Below, one piece after another: positions 14,459 through 21,756 of a stretch of 24,565 nucleotides of DNA; position 1 is the first letter of the stretch, and each line of letters starts with the position of its first letter. Under the pieces are notes generated by a model, which made no database searches, had not been told where the DNA came from, and worked only from the letters and a program-made list of their open reading frames with translations. The position numbers and the translations under genes are program-made. The DNA is from an uncultured Kiritimatiellota bacterium. Lineage in GTDB: Bacteria > Verrucomicrobiota > Kiritimatiellia > RFP12 > UBA1067. The stretch covers positions 1-24,565 of the forward strand of contig CAKTZI010000049.1 of NCBI GenBank assembly GCA_934635385.1. The letters are read 5' to 3'.

Positions 14459-15672
14459 GGAGAGGTTGGTTTGGATGTTGAAAGTGTGGGGCCTGTCCCC
14501 GGTCCGACAAGGCGGCCCTCCAGCGTCGCGTCCGTGTGGACGCGCGTGACGAAGATGCGGACGCGGGACTTGCGCGGCGCGGGCGAGACCGTCGTGCCGC
14601 GCAGGTATTCGCCCGTCCAGCCGGACGTCGGATTCTCGTCCTCGACGACGATCTCGACTTCGCGTCCCAGAAACCGCCGCGCGAACTGTTCGCGGCTGCG
14701 CGCCACCTGCTCGGCGAGCCGATGCGCACGGGCCGTGCGCACCGCTTTCGGCAAGGCTCCGCCAAAGGCCGCCGCAAGCGTGCCCGGACGCTCCGAATAG
14801 GGGAAGACGTGCGCATGGTTGAACGGGAGCCGCCGCAACAGCCCCTCCGTCGCGGCAAAGTCGAAGTCCGACTCGTCCGGGAAGCCCGCCATCACGTCAC
14901 AGCCGAGGCCGAGGTTCGGCAGCAGCTTCGTCGCCGTTGCGACCAGCGCCTCGACGTCCCGCACGAGATAGGGCCGCTTCATCGCCGCGAGGATGCGGTT
15001 CGAGCCCGACTGCACGGGAATGTGGAGAAAGCGGCAGACGTTCGCGCGCTCGGCCATCGCCCGCACCGTCTCCAGCGCGCACGTGCCGGGCTCAAGCGAA
15101 CCGAGGCGTACGCGGCAGTCGGCGGAGACGTCCGCCAGCGCGGCAACGAGGTCGGGCAGACGCTTTCCCTCGGAGGCGTAGAGCGCGAGGTTGCAGCCCG
15201 TGACGACAAGTTCATGATAGCCCGCATCGACGAAGCGCCGAGCCTTGTCCACGACAGAACCAAACGGCACGGACGCGGACGCGCCGCGAAACTTCGGCAC
15301 GATGCAGAACGTGCAGCGTCCCGAACAGCCGTCCTGCACCTTCAGGTAGGCGCGCGCCGTGCGCGTCGGGACGTGGAACGCCTCGTCCGCCGCCGGCGGC
15401 GCGGCGTCCGGGTGCGCCATCGCGCGCGCTTTCTGCGGCAGGCAGCCGCAGACGCGCAGGGGCGTACGAGGATAATGGCGGCGGAGGTGGTCGATCAGCT
15501 TTTCGCAGTCGCGCTGGGCGCGCGCCGTCACGCTGCAGCCGCGCACGACGAACAGGTCGGCGTCGGCATGCCGCTCCGTCCGCGCCCACCCTTTCGCGAG
15601 ATACGCGGCCTCCATCTCCAGCGCCTCGGCCTTGTTCAGGCGGCAACCGAATGTCTCGAAGCAAACCTTCAC
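14455..15672 (-). CDS. mtaB: tRNA t6A37 methylthiotransferase MtaB
   Basis: A radical-SAM, two-[4Fe-4S] enzyme of the MiaB/RimO/MtaB family that converts t6A37 to ms2t6A37 in tRNA. It begins MKVCFETFGCRLNKAE, typical of MtaB. The first cluster's ligands are Cys10, Cys46 and Cys77; the radical-SAM CxxxCxxC is Cys116, Cys120 and Cys123 (DGCSGRCTFCIVP). FLHIPVQSGSNRIL and DVMAGFPDES follow, and a TRAM-like C-terminus lies at about 330-385. Only 39 residues separate Cys77 from Cys116, shorter than usual, so part of the N-terminal domain is missing. The last 16 or so residues (GPGTGPTLSTSK...) run through one GGGGACAGGCCCC repeat. It starts 21 bases after ilvN with GGGAAGG upstream. Confidence 0.92.
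   Translation of the reverse strand: MKVCFETFGCRLNKAEALEMEAAYLAKGWARTERHADADLFVVRGCSVTARAQRDCEKLIDHLRRHYPRTPLRVCGCLPQKARAMAHPDAAPPAADEAFHVPTRTARAYLKVQDGCSGRCTFCIVPKFRGASASVPFGSVVDKARRFVDAGYHELVVTGCNLALYASEGKRLPDLVAALADVSADCRVRLGSLEPGTCALETVRAMAERANVCRFLHIPVQSGSNRILAAMKRPYLVRDVEALVATATKLLPNLGLGCDVMAGFPDESDFDFAATEGLLRRLPFNHAHVFPYSERPGTLAAAFGGALPKAVRTARAHRLAEQVARSREQFARRFLGREVEIVVEDENPTSGWTGEYLRGTTVSPAPRKSRVRIFVTRVHTDATLEGRLVGPGTGPTLSTSKPTSP
14488..14500 (-). repeat. Single GGGGACAGGCCCC repeat in the mtaB C-terminal tail
   Basis: One exact copy on the gene strand, read in frame as part of VGPGTGPT at the end of mtaB, past the conserved TRAM-like region. It is in the same orientation as the five-copy array in the dehydrogenase gene. 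Confidence 0.9.
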
Positions 15673-15693
15673 GCGTCCCCGCCTTCCCTGCCT

Positions 15694-15945
15694 TCACCGG
15701 CGGCGGGACGTGACCTCGATCACGTTCACGCAGTTGCGGAGCTGGAGGATGATCTGGTCGACGACGCGCGCGGAGCCCAGCACGTCGATCTTCATGCGCG
15801 AGACCGTGCCGTCCTCCGTCGGCCCGACGTTCAGCGTCTGGATGTTGTAGCCACGCCCCGAAATGAGCCCGACGATCCGCGCGAGGACGCCGGGCCTGTT
15901 CTCGACGAAGCAGTTCAGCCGGTAGATCGACTCCTTCTCCTTCAT
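15694..15945 (-). CDS. ilvN: Acetolactate synthase small (regulatory) subunit
   Basis: An 83-residue ACT-domain protein that pairs with IlvB and normally confers valine feedback inhibition on acetohydroxyacid synthase. It shows LNCFVENRPGVLARIVGLISGRGYNIQTLNVGPTED, the standard ACT strand-loop-helix with the effector-site Gly, then MKIDVLGSARVVDQIILQLRN. The ATG at 15945 overlaps the ilvB stop (ATGA). It is close in size to the short enterobacterial IlvN/IlvM and lacks the C-terminal domain of the roughly 160-residue IlvH type, so feedback behaviour may differ. Confidence 0.9.
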   Translation of the reverse strand: MKEKESIYRLNCFVENRPGVLARIVGLISGRGYNIQTLNVGPTEDGTVSRMKIDVLGSARVVDQIILQLRNCVNVIEVTSRRR

Positions 15946-17579
15946 ACGCACGCCTCCTTGGGAATCGCGACTTCGACGAGCGTCGGGCCCTGCGCCCGCA
16001 GCGCGCGCCGCAGCGCCGGCTCGACCTGCGACGGCGCGGTCACGCGCACGCCCTTCAGCCCGTAGGCCCCCGCCAGCTTCACGAAGTCGGGCGACCGCAG
16101 GTCCGTCGCGAAGTAGCGCGCCCCGTAGCCCTCCTTCTGCAGCTGGCGCACGAGGCCGAGCGACTGGTTGGCGAAGACGACGAACGTCACGCGCAGGTTC
16201 AGCTCGACGGCGACGATCAGCTCCTCCGCCGTCATCTGCGCGCCGCCGTCCCCGACAAACGCGGCGACCCGATGCTCCGGCCGCGCGATCGCCGCGCCGA
16301 TGGCCGCCGGAATGCCGAAGCCCATCGCGCCCATGCCGCCCGACGTCAGGAAGTGACGCGGATAGACGTGGCGGAACTCCCGCGCCGCCCAGATCTGGTG
16401 CTGTCCGACGTCCGTCACGACAAGCGCGTCGCCCTTTGTCAGCGCCGCGACGGTGCGGATGACGGCCGCCGGGTCGATGGCCCGGGCCGACGCGCACACG
16501 CGGCGCGCTTCCGGGCGCGCAAGCGACGCGCACCAGGTCGCGTGCGTCGCCGGGCGAATCCGCGAGTTGACGGTCGTCAGCAAGTCCTTGATGTCCGCGA
16601 CGATGCCGAGGTGGGCCGTCACGTTCTTGTCGATGGAGCTGGGGTCGCAGTCGACGTGGACGATCTTCGCCTGCCGCGCGAACGTGCGGACGTCGCCCGT
16701 CGTGCGGTCGTTGAAGCGCACGCCGAGCGCGAGGATGACGTCCGCCGCGCGGATCGCCCGATTGGCCGCGTCCGTCCCGTACAGGCCGCAGAGGCCGAGC
16801 GCGAGCGGATCGCGCTCGTCGATGGAGCCGATACCCATGAGCGTCGTCGCGACGGGAACCTGCGCCTTGTGCGCCAGCGCCGTCACGTCGGACGCCGCCT
16901 CGGCGGCGAGGACGCCGCCGCCCGCGAGAATGAGCGGACGCTGCGCCTCGTTCAGGAGCTTCGCGAGGCGATTCACCTCGCGCGGCGCGGCGTAGACTTC
17001 GGGGTGATACGCCCGCAGGCAGACGCGCTCCGGGCATTTCGCCGCCGTCCGCGCCTCCTGGCAGTCGCGCGGCACGTCGATGACGACGACGCCGGGCTTG
17101 CCGTGCGTCGCGATGTAGAAGGCCTGGGCGACCGTCTCGGGAATCTCGTCCGCCGACTTCACGAGGAAGTTGTGCTTCGAGACGGCGCGCGTGAGCCCCG
17201 TCGTGTCCGCCTCCTGAAAGGCGTCCGTGCCGATCTGTGCGAGCGGCACCTGTCCGCAGACGAGGACCAGCGGCACGCCGTCCATGTTCGCGCAGCCGAG
17301 GCCGGTGATCGTGTTCGTGAGGCCGGGGCCGCTCGTCACGAGCGCGACGCCCGGCCGCCCCAGCGCGCGCGCATAGCCGTCCGCCATGTGCACGCACCCC
17401 TGCTCGTGACGCCCCAGGACGAAGCGGAACTTCGCCGTGCGCACGGCGTCGAAGATGTCGATGACGTTTCCGCCCGGATAGCCGAAGACGACTTCAGTTC
17501 CCGCGCGCGCCAATGAATCGACGAGGGCCTGCGCGCCTGTGCGCAGCCCCGCCTTCCCCTCTTTTGTCCGCCCGTTCAT
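15942..17579 (-). CDS. ilvB: Acetolactate synthase large (catalytic) subunit
   Basis: A thiamine-diphosphate enzyme that condenses two pyruvates, or pyruvate and 2-oxobutyrate, in the first common step of valine, leucine and isoleucine synthesis. It is 545 residues. The N-terminal domain shows GYPGGNVIDIFDA and catalytic Glu59 (RHEQGCVHMADGYARA), then GTDAFQEADTTGLTRAVSKHN, highly typical of AHAS. The C-terminal TPP/Mg motif is VGDGGAQMTAEEL followed by FANQSLGLVRQLQ. The start is the ATG at 17579, which overlaps the previous gene's stop (ATGA). The frame is open a further 426 bases upstream, but that reads only an alternative frame of the neighbouring gene. No attenuator lies upstream, as the gene is internal to the operon. 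Confidence 0.95.
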   Translation of the reverse strand: MNGRTKEGKAGLRTGAQALVDSLARAGTEVVFGYPGGNVIDIFDAVRTAKFRFVLGRHEQGCVHMADGYARALGRPGVALVTSGPGLTNTITGLGCANMDGVPLVLVCGQVPLAQIGTDAFQEADTTGLTRAVSKHNFLVKSADEIPETVAQAFYIATHGKPGVVVIDVPRDCQEARTAAKCPERVCLRAYHPEVYAAPREVNRLAKLLNEAQRPLILAGGGVLAAEAASDVTALAHKAQVPVATTLMGIGSIDERDPLALGLCGLYGTDAANRAIRAADVILALGVRFNDRTTGDVRTFARQAKIVHVDCDPSSIDKNVTAHLGIVADIKDLLTTVNSRIRPATHATWCASLARPEARRVCASARAIDPAAVIRTVAALTKGDALVVTDVGQHQIWAAREFRHVYPRHFLTSGGMGAMGFGIPAAIGAAIARPEHRVAAFVGDGGAQMTAEELIVAVELNLRVTFVVFANQSLGLVRQLQKEGYGARYFATDLRSPDFVKLAGAYGLKGVRVTAPSQVEPALRRALRAQGPTLVEVAIPKEACV

Positions 17580-18343
17580 TCTGCCTTCGCCTGCTCCGGA
17601 TGGTTCTTGACGTAGAGCCGCACCGACTGCTCCACGATGTCGCGGCAGTTCCCCTTCGCCGCCCAGTAGATCGCCGAGAGGAACGGGTCGCCCCAATCGT
17701 CGAAGCCCGTCATCTGCTCGATCCGCGCCATCTCGCGGGCCTCCATCCCCAGTTCCTCCCAAGCGCCGCGCCGACGGACATCCTCGACCTTCGCGCGCCA
17801 GAACGTGCGGTAGGCCGACGCGGCCGAGTCGAGATTGGTGCCGATCTTGAGCTCGAAGAGCCACGCCAGCTCGCGCAGCAGTTCGGGCGAGCGCGGGTTG
17901 AGCCGCAGGCCCTCGTCCCGCAGCAGCCGAATCGCCGCCTCGACCCACCGCCAGCGCGATTCGGCGTCGGGCATCATGACGGAAATGTTGTAGGCAAGAT
18001 TCCACGCCGCATAGCTCCAGACTTCGGGCGTGTGCGGCTCCAGAAACGCCAGCGCGCTCGCGAGCTGCGCAAGTTCGACGTAGCGTCCCTCGTCCTGCAG
18101 CCGGTCAGCCCGGAACCAGACGACTTCGGCGGCAAGCGACCTGAGTCCGCCAAGCGCAGCGAGCGCGCCCTCGGCCAGCGCCGGTGCGGAATCGGGCCGG
18201 TTCGCCCGCAGGAGGAACTGCCCGCCCGCCGCGCACACGAGCAGCACCGCGACAGCGATGCCGCTCCACACGCGCGCCCGCGCGAACGAACGGAAGAGGA
18301 ATCCTCTCATGTGACGAAACATTGGCATAAACGCAAATCCCAA
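17576..18343 (-). CDS. Membrane-anchored helical-repeat protein of unknown function
   Basis: A 255-residue protein not recognised as a named family. One membrane segment lies at about residues 26-46 (WSGIAVAVLLVCAAGGQFLL) after basic residues. The remainder, presumably periplasmic, is helical and Trp/Ala-rich, with repeats resembling TPRs (AEVVWFRADRLQDEGRYVELAQ, LAFLEPHTPEVWSYAAWN, LRDEGLRLNPRSPELLREL). Start: a TTG at 18343 has GAGGT about 8 bases upstream; in-frame ATGs at 18328, 18322 and 18310 lack ribosome sites but would keep the membrane segment. It lies 10 bases after trmB and overlaps ilvB by 4, so it is part of the operon. A scaffold or envelope role is inference. Confidence 0.7.
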   Translation of the reverse strand: MGFAFMPMFRHMRGFLFRSFARARVWSGIAVAVLLVCAAGGQFLLRANRPDSAPALAEGALAALGGLRSLAAEVVWFRADRLQDEGRYVELAQLASALAFLEPHTPEVWSYAAWNLAYNISVMMPDAESRWRWVEAAIRLLRDEGLRLNPRSPELLRELAWLFELKIGTNLDSAASAYRTFWRAKVEDVRRRGAWEELGMEAREMARIEQMTGFDDWGDPFLSAIYWAAKGNCRDIVEQSVRLYVKNHPEQAKAE

Positions 18344-18353
18344 AGCCCGTACC

Positions 18354-19013
18354 TCACACGACCGCGCCGAAGTCGCGGCGGTAGACGCCTTCGCGCGGTT
18401 CGAGCTCCGGCGGAATCGTCAGCGGCGCAAGCGGCGCGTCGTCCGCCGCGACCGCCTCCCACGCCGCCGCGTGAATCGGCAGCCCCTGTTCGCGGAACAT
18501 CGTCTCGAACTCCGTCCACACTTCCTTCGGACGCGGCATCGGCTCGACGCGGCGGAAGCGCGCGTCTTCGGCGAACCCCGCGCAGACTTCCTCGAAATAC
18601 TCCGCGTGATCCGTCGCGAACTCGATCCGGCCGCCGATCGTGAGCCGCTTCCAGAGCGCGGCGCGGAACAGCGGCCCGAACAGGCGGTGCGAATGGTGCT
18701 TCTTCTTCGGCCACGGGTCGGGGAAGAAGACGTAGACGCGGCGCGCATGATGCGCCGGCAGCAGATAATGGAACGTGTAAAGCGCCTCCAGCCGGAGGAC
18801 GCTCGCGTTCGCGATCTTCCCGCGACGGCACTTGCCGTCGAAGAGCCGCACGCGCTCCAGCATGCGCTCGATGCCGAGGAAGTCGCAGTCGGGGGTCTCC
18901 CGCGCGCGCCGCGTCAGGAACTGCCCCTTGCCGCAGCCGACTTCGATCTCCAGCGGACGCGACAGGTCGATGTCGAGCGGCCGGCAGGGATCGTCGATGG
19001 GAATTATGCCCAA
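18354..19013 (-). CDS. trmB: tRNA (guanine-N7-)-methyltransferase
   Basis: TrmB makes m7G46 in the variable loop of tRNA using S-adenosylmethionine. The 219-residue protein has the SAM-binding EVGCGKGQFL (25-33), FLGIER, the family signature VYVFFPDPWPKKKHHSHRL (about 93-111), and ATDHAEYFEEV and TEFETMFREQGLPIH toward the C-terminus. The length is normal. It overlaps the end of rsfS by 10 bases and sits upstream of the membrane helical-repeat protein. Confidence 0.95.
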   Translation of the reverse strand: MGIIPIDDPCRPLDIDLSRPLEIEVGCGKGQFLTRRARETPDCDFLGIERMLERVRLFDGKCRRGKIANASVLRLEALYTFHYLLPAHHARRVYVFFPDPWPKKKHHSHRLFGPLFRAALWKRLTIGGRIEFATDHAEYFEEVCAGFAEDARFRRVEPMPRPKEVWTEFETMFREQGLPIHAAAWEAVAADDAPLAPLTIPPELEPREGVYRRDFGAVV

Positions 19014-19318
19014 AGCTTCTCCAGCGCGTAGTAGGCGCGCGCCTCCGGCGAGAAGACGTGGACGACGACGTCGATGTAGTCGGCGACGATCCAGCCGGAT
19101 TCGGGGTCGCCCGAAATGCGGTAGGGCTTCGGGAGCGCCTTCACGAGGGCCTTCAGGTGCGGCGCGGCCGCACCGGTCGCGACGACGAAGTAGTCGGTGA
19201 GGCCCGACGTGCCGCGCACGTCGTAGGTCTTCACGTCCTGCGCCTTCGTGTCGACGAGCGCCTGGGTGAGGGTGGTCAAGAGTTCTTCTGCTGTCATGTT
19301 CTTTTTCGGTTCGGCCAT
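19004..19318 (-). CDS. rsfS: Ribosome silencing factor RsfS (Iojap family)
   Basis: RsfS binds ribosomal protein uL14 and blocks joining of the 30S and 50S subunits when nutrients are short. The 104-residue protein has the family core: AQDVKTYDVRGTSGLTDYFVVATG (about 26-49), then PESGWIVADYIDVVVHVFSPEARAYYALEKLW. The usual start is the ATG at 19318 with AAGG upstream; an ATG at 19297 (MTAEELL) would drop seven residues. It follows glgA by 34 bases and overlaps trmB. Co-transcription of a starvation translation brake with glycogen synthase may be functionally meaningful. Confidence 0.95.
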   Translation of the reverse strand: MAEPKKNMTAEELLTTLTQALVDTKAQDVKTYDVRGTSGLTDYFVVATGAAAPHLKALVKALPKPYRISGDPESGWIVADYIDVVVHVFSPEARAYYALEKLWA

Positions 19319-19352
19319 TCGGCCTTGAAGTCTTTTCCTCTGCCGCCGCGCG

Positions 19353-20858
19353 TCAGACGAGCGGTCGGTCGAGCATTTTCTCGTAGAGCTGGATGTATTC
19401 CTTCGCGCAGGCCTTGTGGTTGAAGCGGGCGAGCGATTCCGTCATGATGCGCGCGATCTCGCGCTCACGGACGTCCGCCGGCTGGTGGAAGAAGTCCATT
19501 GCCCGGTCCATCGCCCAGAAGAGCCCGTTCGAGTCGTAGGTGTCGAAGAGGAAGCCGTTGCCGCGCGACTGCGCGACGTCGAGCGGCTCCACGGTGTCGT
19601 GCAGGCCACCCGTGTTGTGCGCGACCGCGAGCGAGCCGTAGATCGGCGCCTGCATCTGCGGCAGGCCGCACGGCTCGAACAGCGACGGCATGAGCGTGAA
19701 GTCGCTCGCCGCGAAGCCGAGCTGCGAGAGGCGTCCGTCGAAATTGTGCACGGCGAGGCGCGACTCGATCCGGTGGAACGCGCGGATGTCCCAGAACGGC
19801 TGCTGGTAGGGGCCGTTCGCGATGACCGCGATCTGCGCGTCGGGATGCTTGTCGAGGAAGCGGAACGTGATGTCGGTGAGGAGCTGCGGCCCCTTCTGCA
19901 CCGGGTCGAGGCGGCTCGGCCAGAAGAAGAGCGCGCGGTCGGCGTTCTCCTCCAACCCCAGCGCGTGCTGAAGGGCGAGCTTGTTCTGGCGCTTCGCGCC
20001 GCGATGCTCCGCCGGGCCGTACTTGAACGGGATCTTGTCGTCGATCGCCGGGTTGTCCGAGGCGTCCGGCGCGTTCAGGATGCCCGCCGCGCAGCCCGCG
20101 TAGTACTTGCTGCGGATCTCGTTGCGGATCGAGTCGGGGATGAACGCGTGCCAGCCGTTGACGATTTCGGTGAGGAACGTCGGCGAGACGGTGTTGATGA
20201 AGTGCGCGGCGAAGCAGCCGGACGCCTGGAGGTCGATCGGGTTGTTGTTGCGCGACTCCTCGTAGTTGTACGGCGGGTAGGCGTAGTAGAGGTTCGTCCA
20301 GAACTCCGCCGCGTCGATGCCCGCGTCCTCCACGCGCGCGAGGCTCAGCTTCTGCGTGTGGATGTTGTGGACGGTGAAGAGGCAGGGAATCCCCATCCGG
20401 CGCGCGGCGGCGGGGATGAGCCCCGTCATCCAGTCGTTGCAGTGGATGAGGTCGGGCTGGACGTGCGGGATGATGTTGTTGATCACCTCGCGCTGGAACG
20501 CGAGCGCGAGCTTCACGTTCCCGTCGCCCCGGTCGTACACCGTGTCGCGGTAGTAGAAGCAGCGGTCTTCGGCGAGGTGGATGCGCTCGTCGGAGAGGTG
20601 GCTCTTGTACTTGCGCAGCTCCTCCGAGACGAGCTGGGCCGTCTCGACGTGGAACATGCGGCGGTAGTGCGGCAAGGCGACGTGGACATCCGCCCCCAAG
20701 CCGTAGAGCGCCTGCACGAGCGAGGCGGACACGTCCGCCATGCCGCCGGCCTTGGCCGACATCTTGCCGGCGAGGTTCCCCATGCCCTCGGGGAGATACG
20801 TGATCTCCGGCGTGACGATCAGGATTCTCGGATTGCGAGGTCTGTTTCGAGTCATCAT
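19353..20858 (-). CDS. glgA: Glycogen (starch) synthase, GT5
   Basis: GlgA elongates alpha-1,4-glucan from ADP-glucose (or UDP-glucose). The 501-residue GT-B protein shows the N-terminal sugar-nucleotide loop KAGGMADVSASL (36-47; KxGGL-type with Met instead of Leu), PDLIHCNDWMTGLIP, LFTVHNIHTQ, FFWPSRLDPVQKGPQLL, and the C-terminal donor motif MPSLFEPCGLPQM with HNTGGLHDTVEP. There is a Met-Met start: 20858 or 20855. A TATAAT box is only 7 bases before the first ATG, so the transcript should be leaderless. It starts the operon that ends with the debranching enzyme. Confidence 0.93.
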   Translation of the reverse strand: MMTRNRPRNPRILIVTPEITYLPEGMGNLAGKMSAKAGGMADVSASLVQALYGLGADVHVALPHYRRMFHVETAQLVSEELRKYKSHLSDERIHLAEDRCFYYRDTVYDRGDGNVKLALAFQREVINNIIPHVQPDLIHCNDWMTGLIPAAARRMGIPCLFTVHNIHTQKLSLARVEDAGIDAAEFWTNLYYAYPPYNYEESRNNNPIDLQASGCFAAHFINTVSPTFLTEIVNGWHAFIPDSIRNEIRSKYYAGCAAGILNAPDASDNPAIDDKIPFKYGPAEHRGAKRQNKLALQHALGLEENADRALFFWPSRLDPVQKGPQLLTDITFRFLDKHPDAQIAVIANGPYQQPFWDIRAFHRIESRLAVHNFDGRLSQLGFAASDFTLMPSLFEPCGLPQMQAPIYGSLAVAHNTGGLHDTVEPLDVAQSRGNGFLFDTYDSNGLFWAMDRAMDFFHQPADVREREIARIMTESLARFNHKACAKEYIQLYEKMLDRPLV

Positions 20859-20865
20859 GATGCGT

Positions 20866-20895
20866 ATTATAGCATTTTCCCGTCCGAAATGGCCA
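20866..20895 (-). promoter_or_regulatory. Promoter for the glgA operon, implying a leaderless mRNA
   Basis: A perfect TATAAT (20871-20866) on the minus strand, with TGGCCA 18 bases upstream (20895-20890) as a moderate -35 match. It lies in the 54-base gap after smpB. The -10 ends 7 bases before the glgA ATG, so transcription should begin at or next to the start codon. Confidence 0.6.
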
Positions 20896-20912
20896 CACGG
20901 ACCATACGAGAC

Positions 20913-21368
20913 TCAATTCCGCTCAAGGTCGCGGCGGATCGCCTTCTGCTTCAGCGCGTCGCGCTTGTCGTGCAGCTGCTTGCCGCGACACACGCCAAGG
21001 TCGACCTTGACGCGCCCGTGCTTGAGGAACATCTTCAGCGGCACGAGCGTCAGCCCCTTCGCCTCGGTCTTCATCTTGAGGTCGAGGACTTCCTTCGCGT
21101 GCACGAGCAGCTTGCGCTGGCTCTTCGGCTCGTGGTTGAAGCGGTTGCCGAAGCGGTAGCACGCGATGTCCGCCCCCAGAAGCCAGAGCTCGCCCTTCAG
21201 AACGGCGCCGTAGGCCCCGGAGAGCGAGACCTGCCCCTGCCGGCAGGACTTCACCTCGGTTCCCGTAAGGACGATACCGCACTCGATCGTCTCGAGTACG
21301 GTATAGTCGTGCCGAGCCTTTCGGTTCTCGGCAAAGACGGAATTGAACTTCCGCTTTTCAGTCGGCAT
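20913..21368 (-). CDS. smpB: SsrA (tmRNA)-binding protein SmpB
   Basis: SmpB delivers tmRNA to stalled ribosomes for trans-translation. The 151-residue protein has the family hallmarks ARHDYTVLETIECGIVLTGTEVKS, GAYGAVLKGELWLLGADIACY, NRFNHEPKSQRKLLVH and a basic tail starting at GKQLHDKRDALKQKAIRRDL. The length is normal. Its ATG lies 11 bases inside the rpoZ end, so translation is probably coupled. The ssrA gene itself was not found in the window. Confidence 0.96.
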   Translation of the reverse strand: MPTEKRKFNSVFAENRKARHDYTVLETIECGIVLTGTEVKSCRQGQVSLSGAYGAVLKGELWLLGADIACYRFGNRFNHEPKSQRKLLVHAKEVLDLKMKTEAKGLTLVPLKMFLKHGRVKVDLGVCRGKQLHDKRDALKQKAIRRDLERN

Positions 21369-21675
21369 ACAGCGAGTTCACGGAGGTGTGCTTCGTGTTC
21401 CACTTCGTCTTCGCGTCCTCGGCCTTGGCGATCGCGTCAAAGTCGATTTCGGCGATGAGCTTGCCCTCGGCCACCTCGGCGAGCGCGATGTCGCACTTGT
21501 CGACGTCGAGCGCGGAGCGGTTCTTCGCCTTGTCGTCGTCCGTCAGCAGCTTCGACGGGTTCACCAACGGCTTGGCGCCGTTGATGAGCTCGCGTTCGCG
21601 CTTCGAGACCAGGTTCACGAGAACCGGGACCGACGGGATCTTCTCGTGCGCTTTCTTCAGGAGTTCAGCGTTCAT
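21358..21675 (-). CDS. rpoZ: RNA polymerase omega subunit
   Basis: Omega assists beta' folding and RNA polymerase assembly. The 105-residue protein shows VPVLVNLVSKRERELINGAKPLV (about 16-38) and the conserved DIALAEVAEGKL (about 62-73). The rest is divergent, with a charged C-terminus. It lies 81 bases after pnp, and that gap is filled mostly by octamer repeats, so its translation signals lie next to the repeat. No clear Shine-Dalgarno site is seen (AAGGACAATGGATT upstream). Confidence 0.85.
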   Translation of the reverse strand: MNAELLKKAHEKIPSVPVLVNLVSKRERELINGAKPLVNPSKLLTDDDKAKNRSALDVDKCDIALAEVAEGKLIAEIDFDAIAKAEDAKTKWNTKHTSVNSLYAD

Positions 21676-21690
21676 AATCCATTGTCCTTC

Positions 21691-21752
21691 GTTCGATTAC
21701 TCGAACATTCGATCATTCGATTATTCGACGATTTGATTATTCGATCATTTCC
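21691..21752 (-). repeat. Octamer repeat array between pnp and rpoZ
   Basis: On the plus strand seven tandem octamers in phase: GTTCGATT, ACTCGAAC, ATTCGATC, ATTCGATT, ATTCGACG, ATTTGATT and ATTCGATC, ending ATTTCCCG. It is the same family, orientation and end sequence as the array in tsaE; 21707-21732 matches 3983-4008 at 25 of 26 bases. It fills most of the pnp-rpoZ gap and could fold locally, since octamers such as TTCGAA-like units are nearly self-complementary. Confidence 0.9.
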
Positions 21753-21756
21753 CGCA

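Noticed and set aside
11666..14800. A 1044-codon open frame on the plus strand
   Set aside because: It is exactly antisense to the debranching enzyme, whose catalytic motifs are intact. The plus-strand translation is Arg/Val/Leu-rich without domains, as expected for an antisense frame in GC-rich DNA.
17580..18005. Upstream extension of ilvB
   Set aside because: It reads an alternative frame of the membrane helical-repeat gene. The AHAS fold begins shortly after the ATG at 17579, which overlaps the preceding stop.
19416..21458. A 680-codon open frame on the plus strand
   Set aside because: Antisense to glgA and smpB, both full-length on the minus strand.
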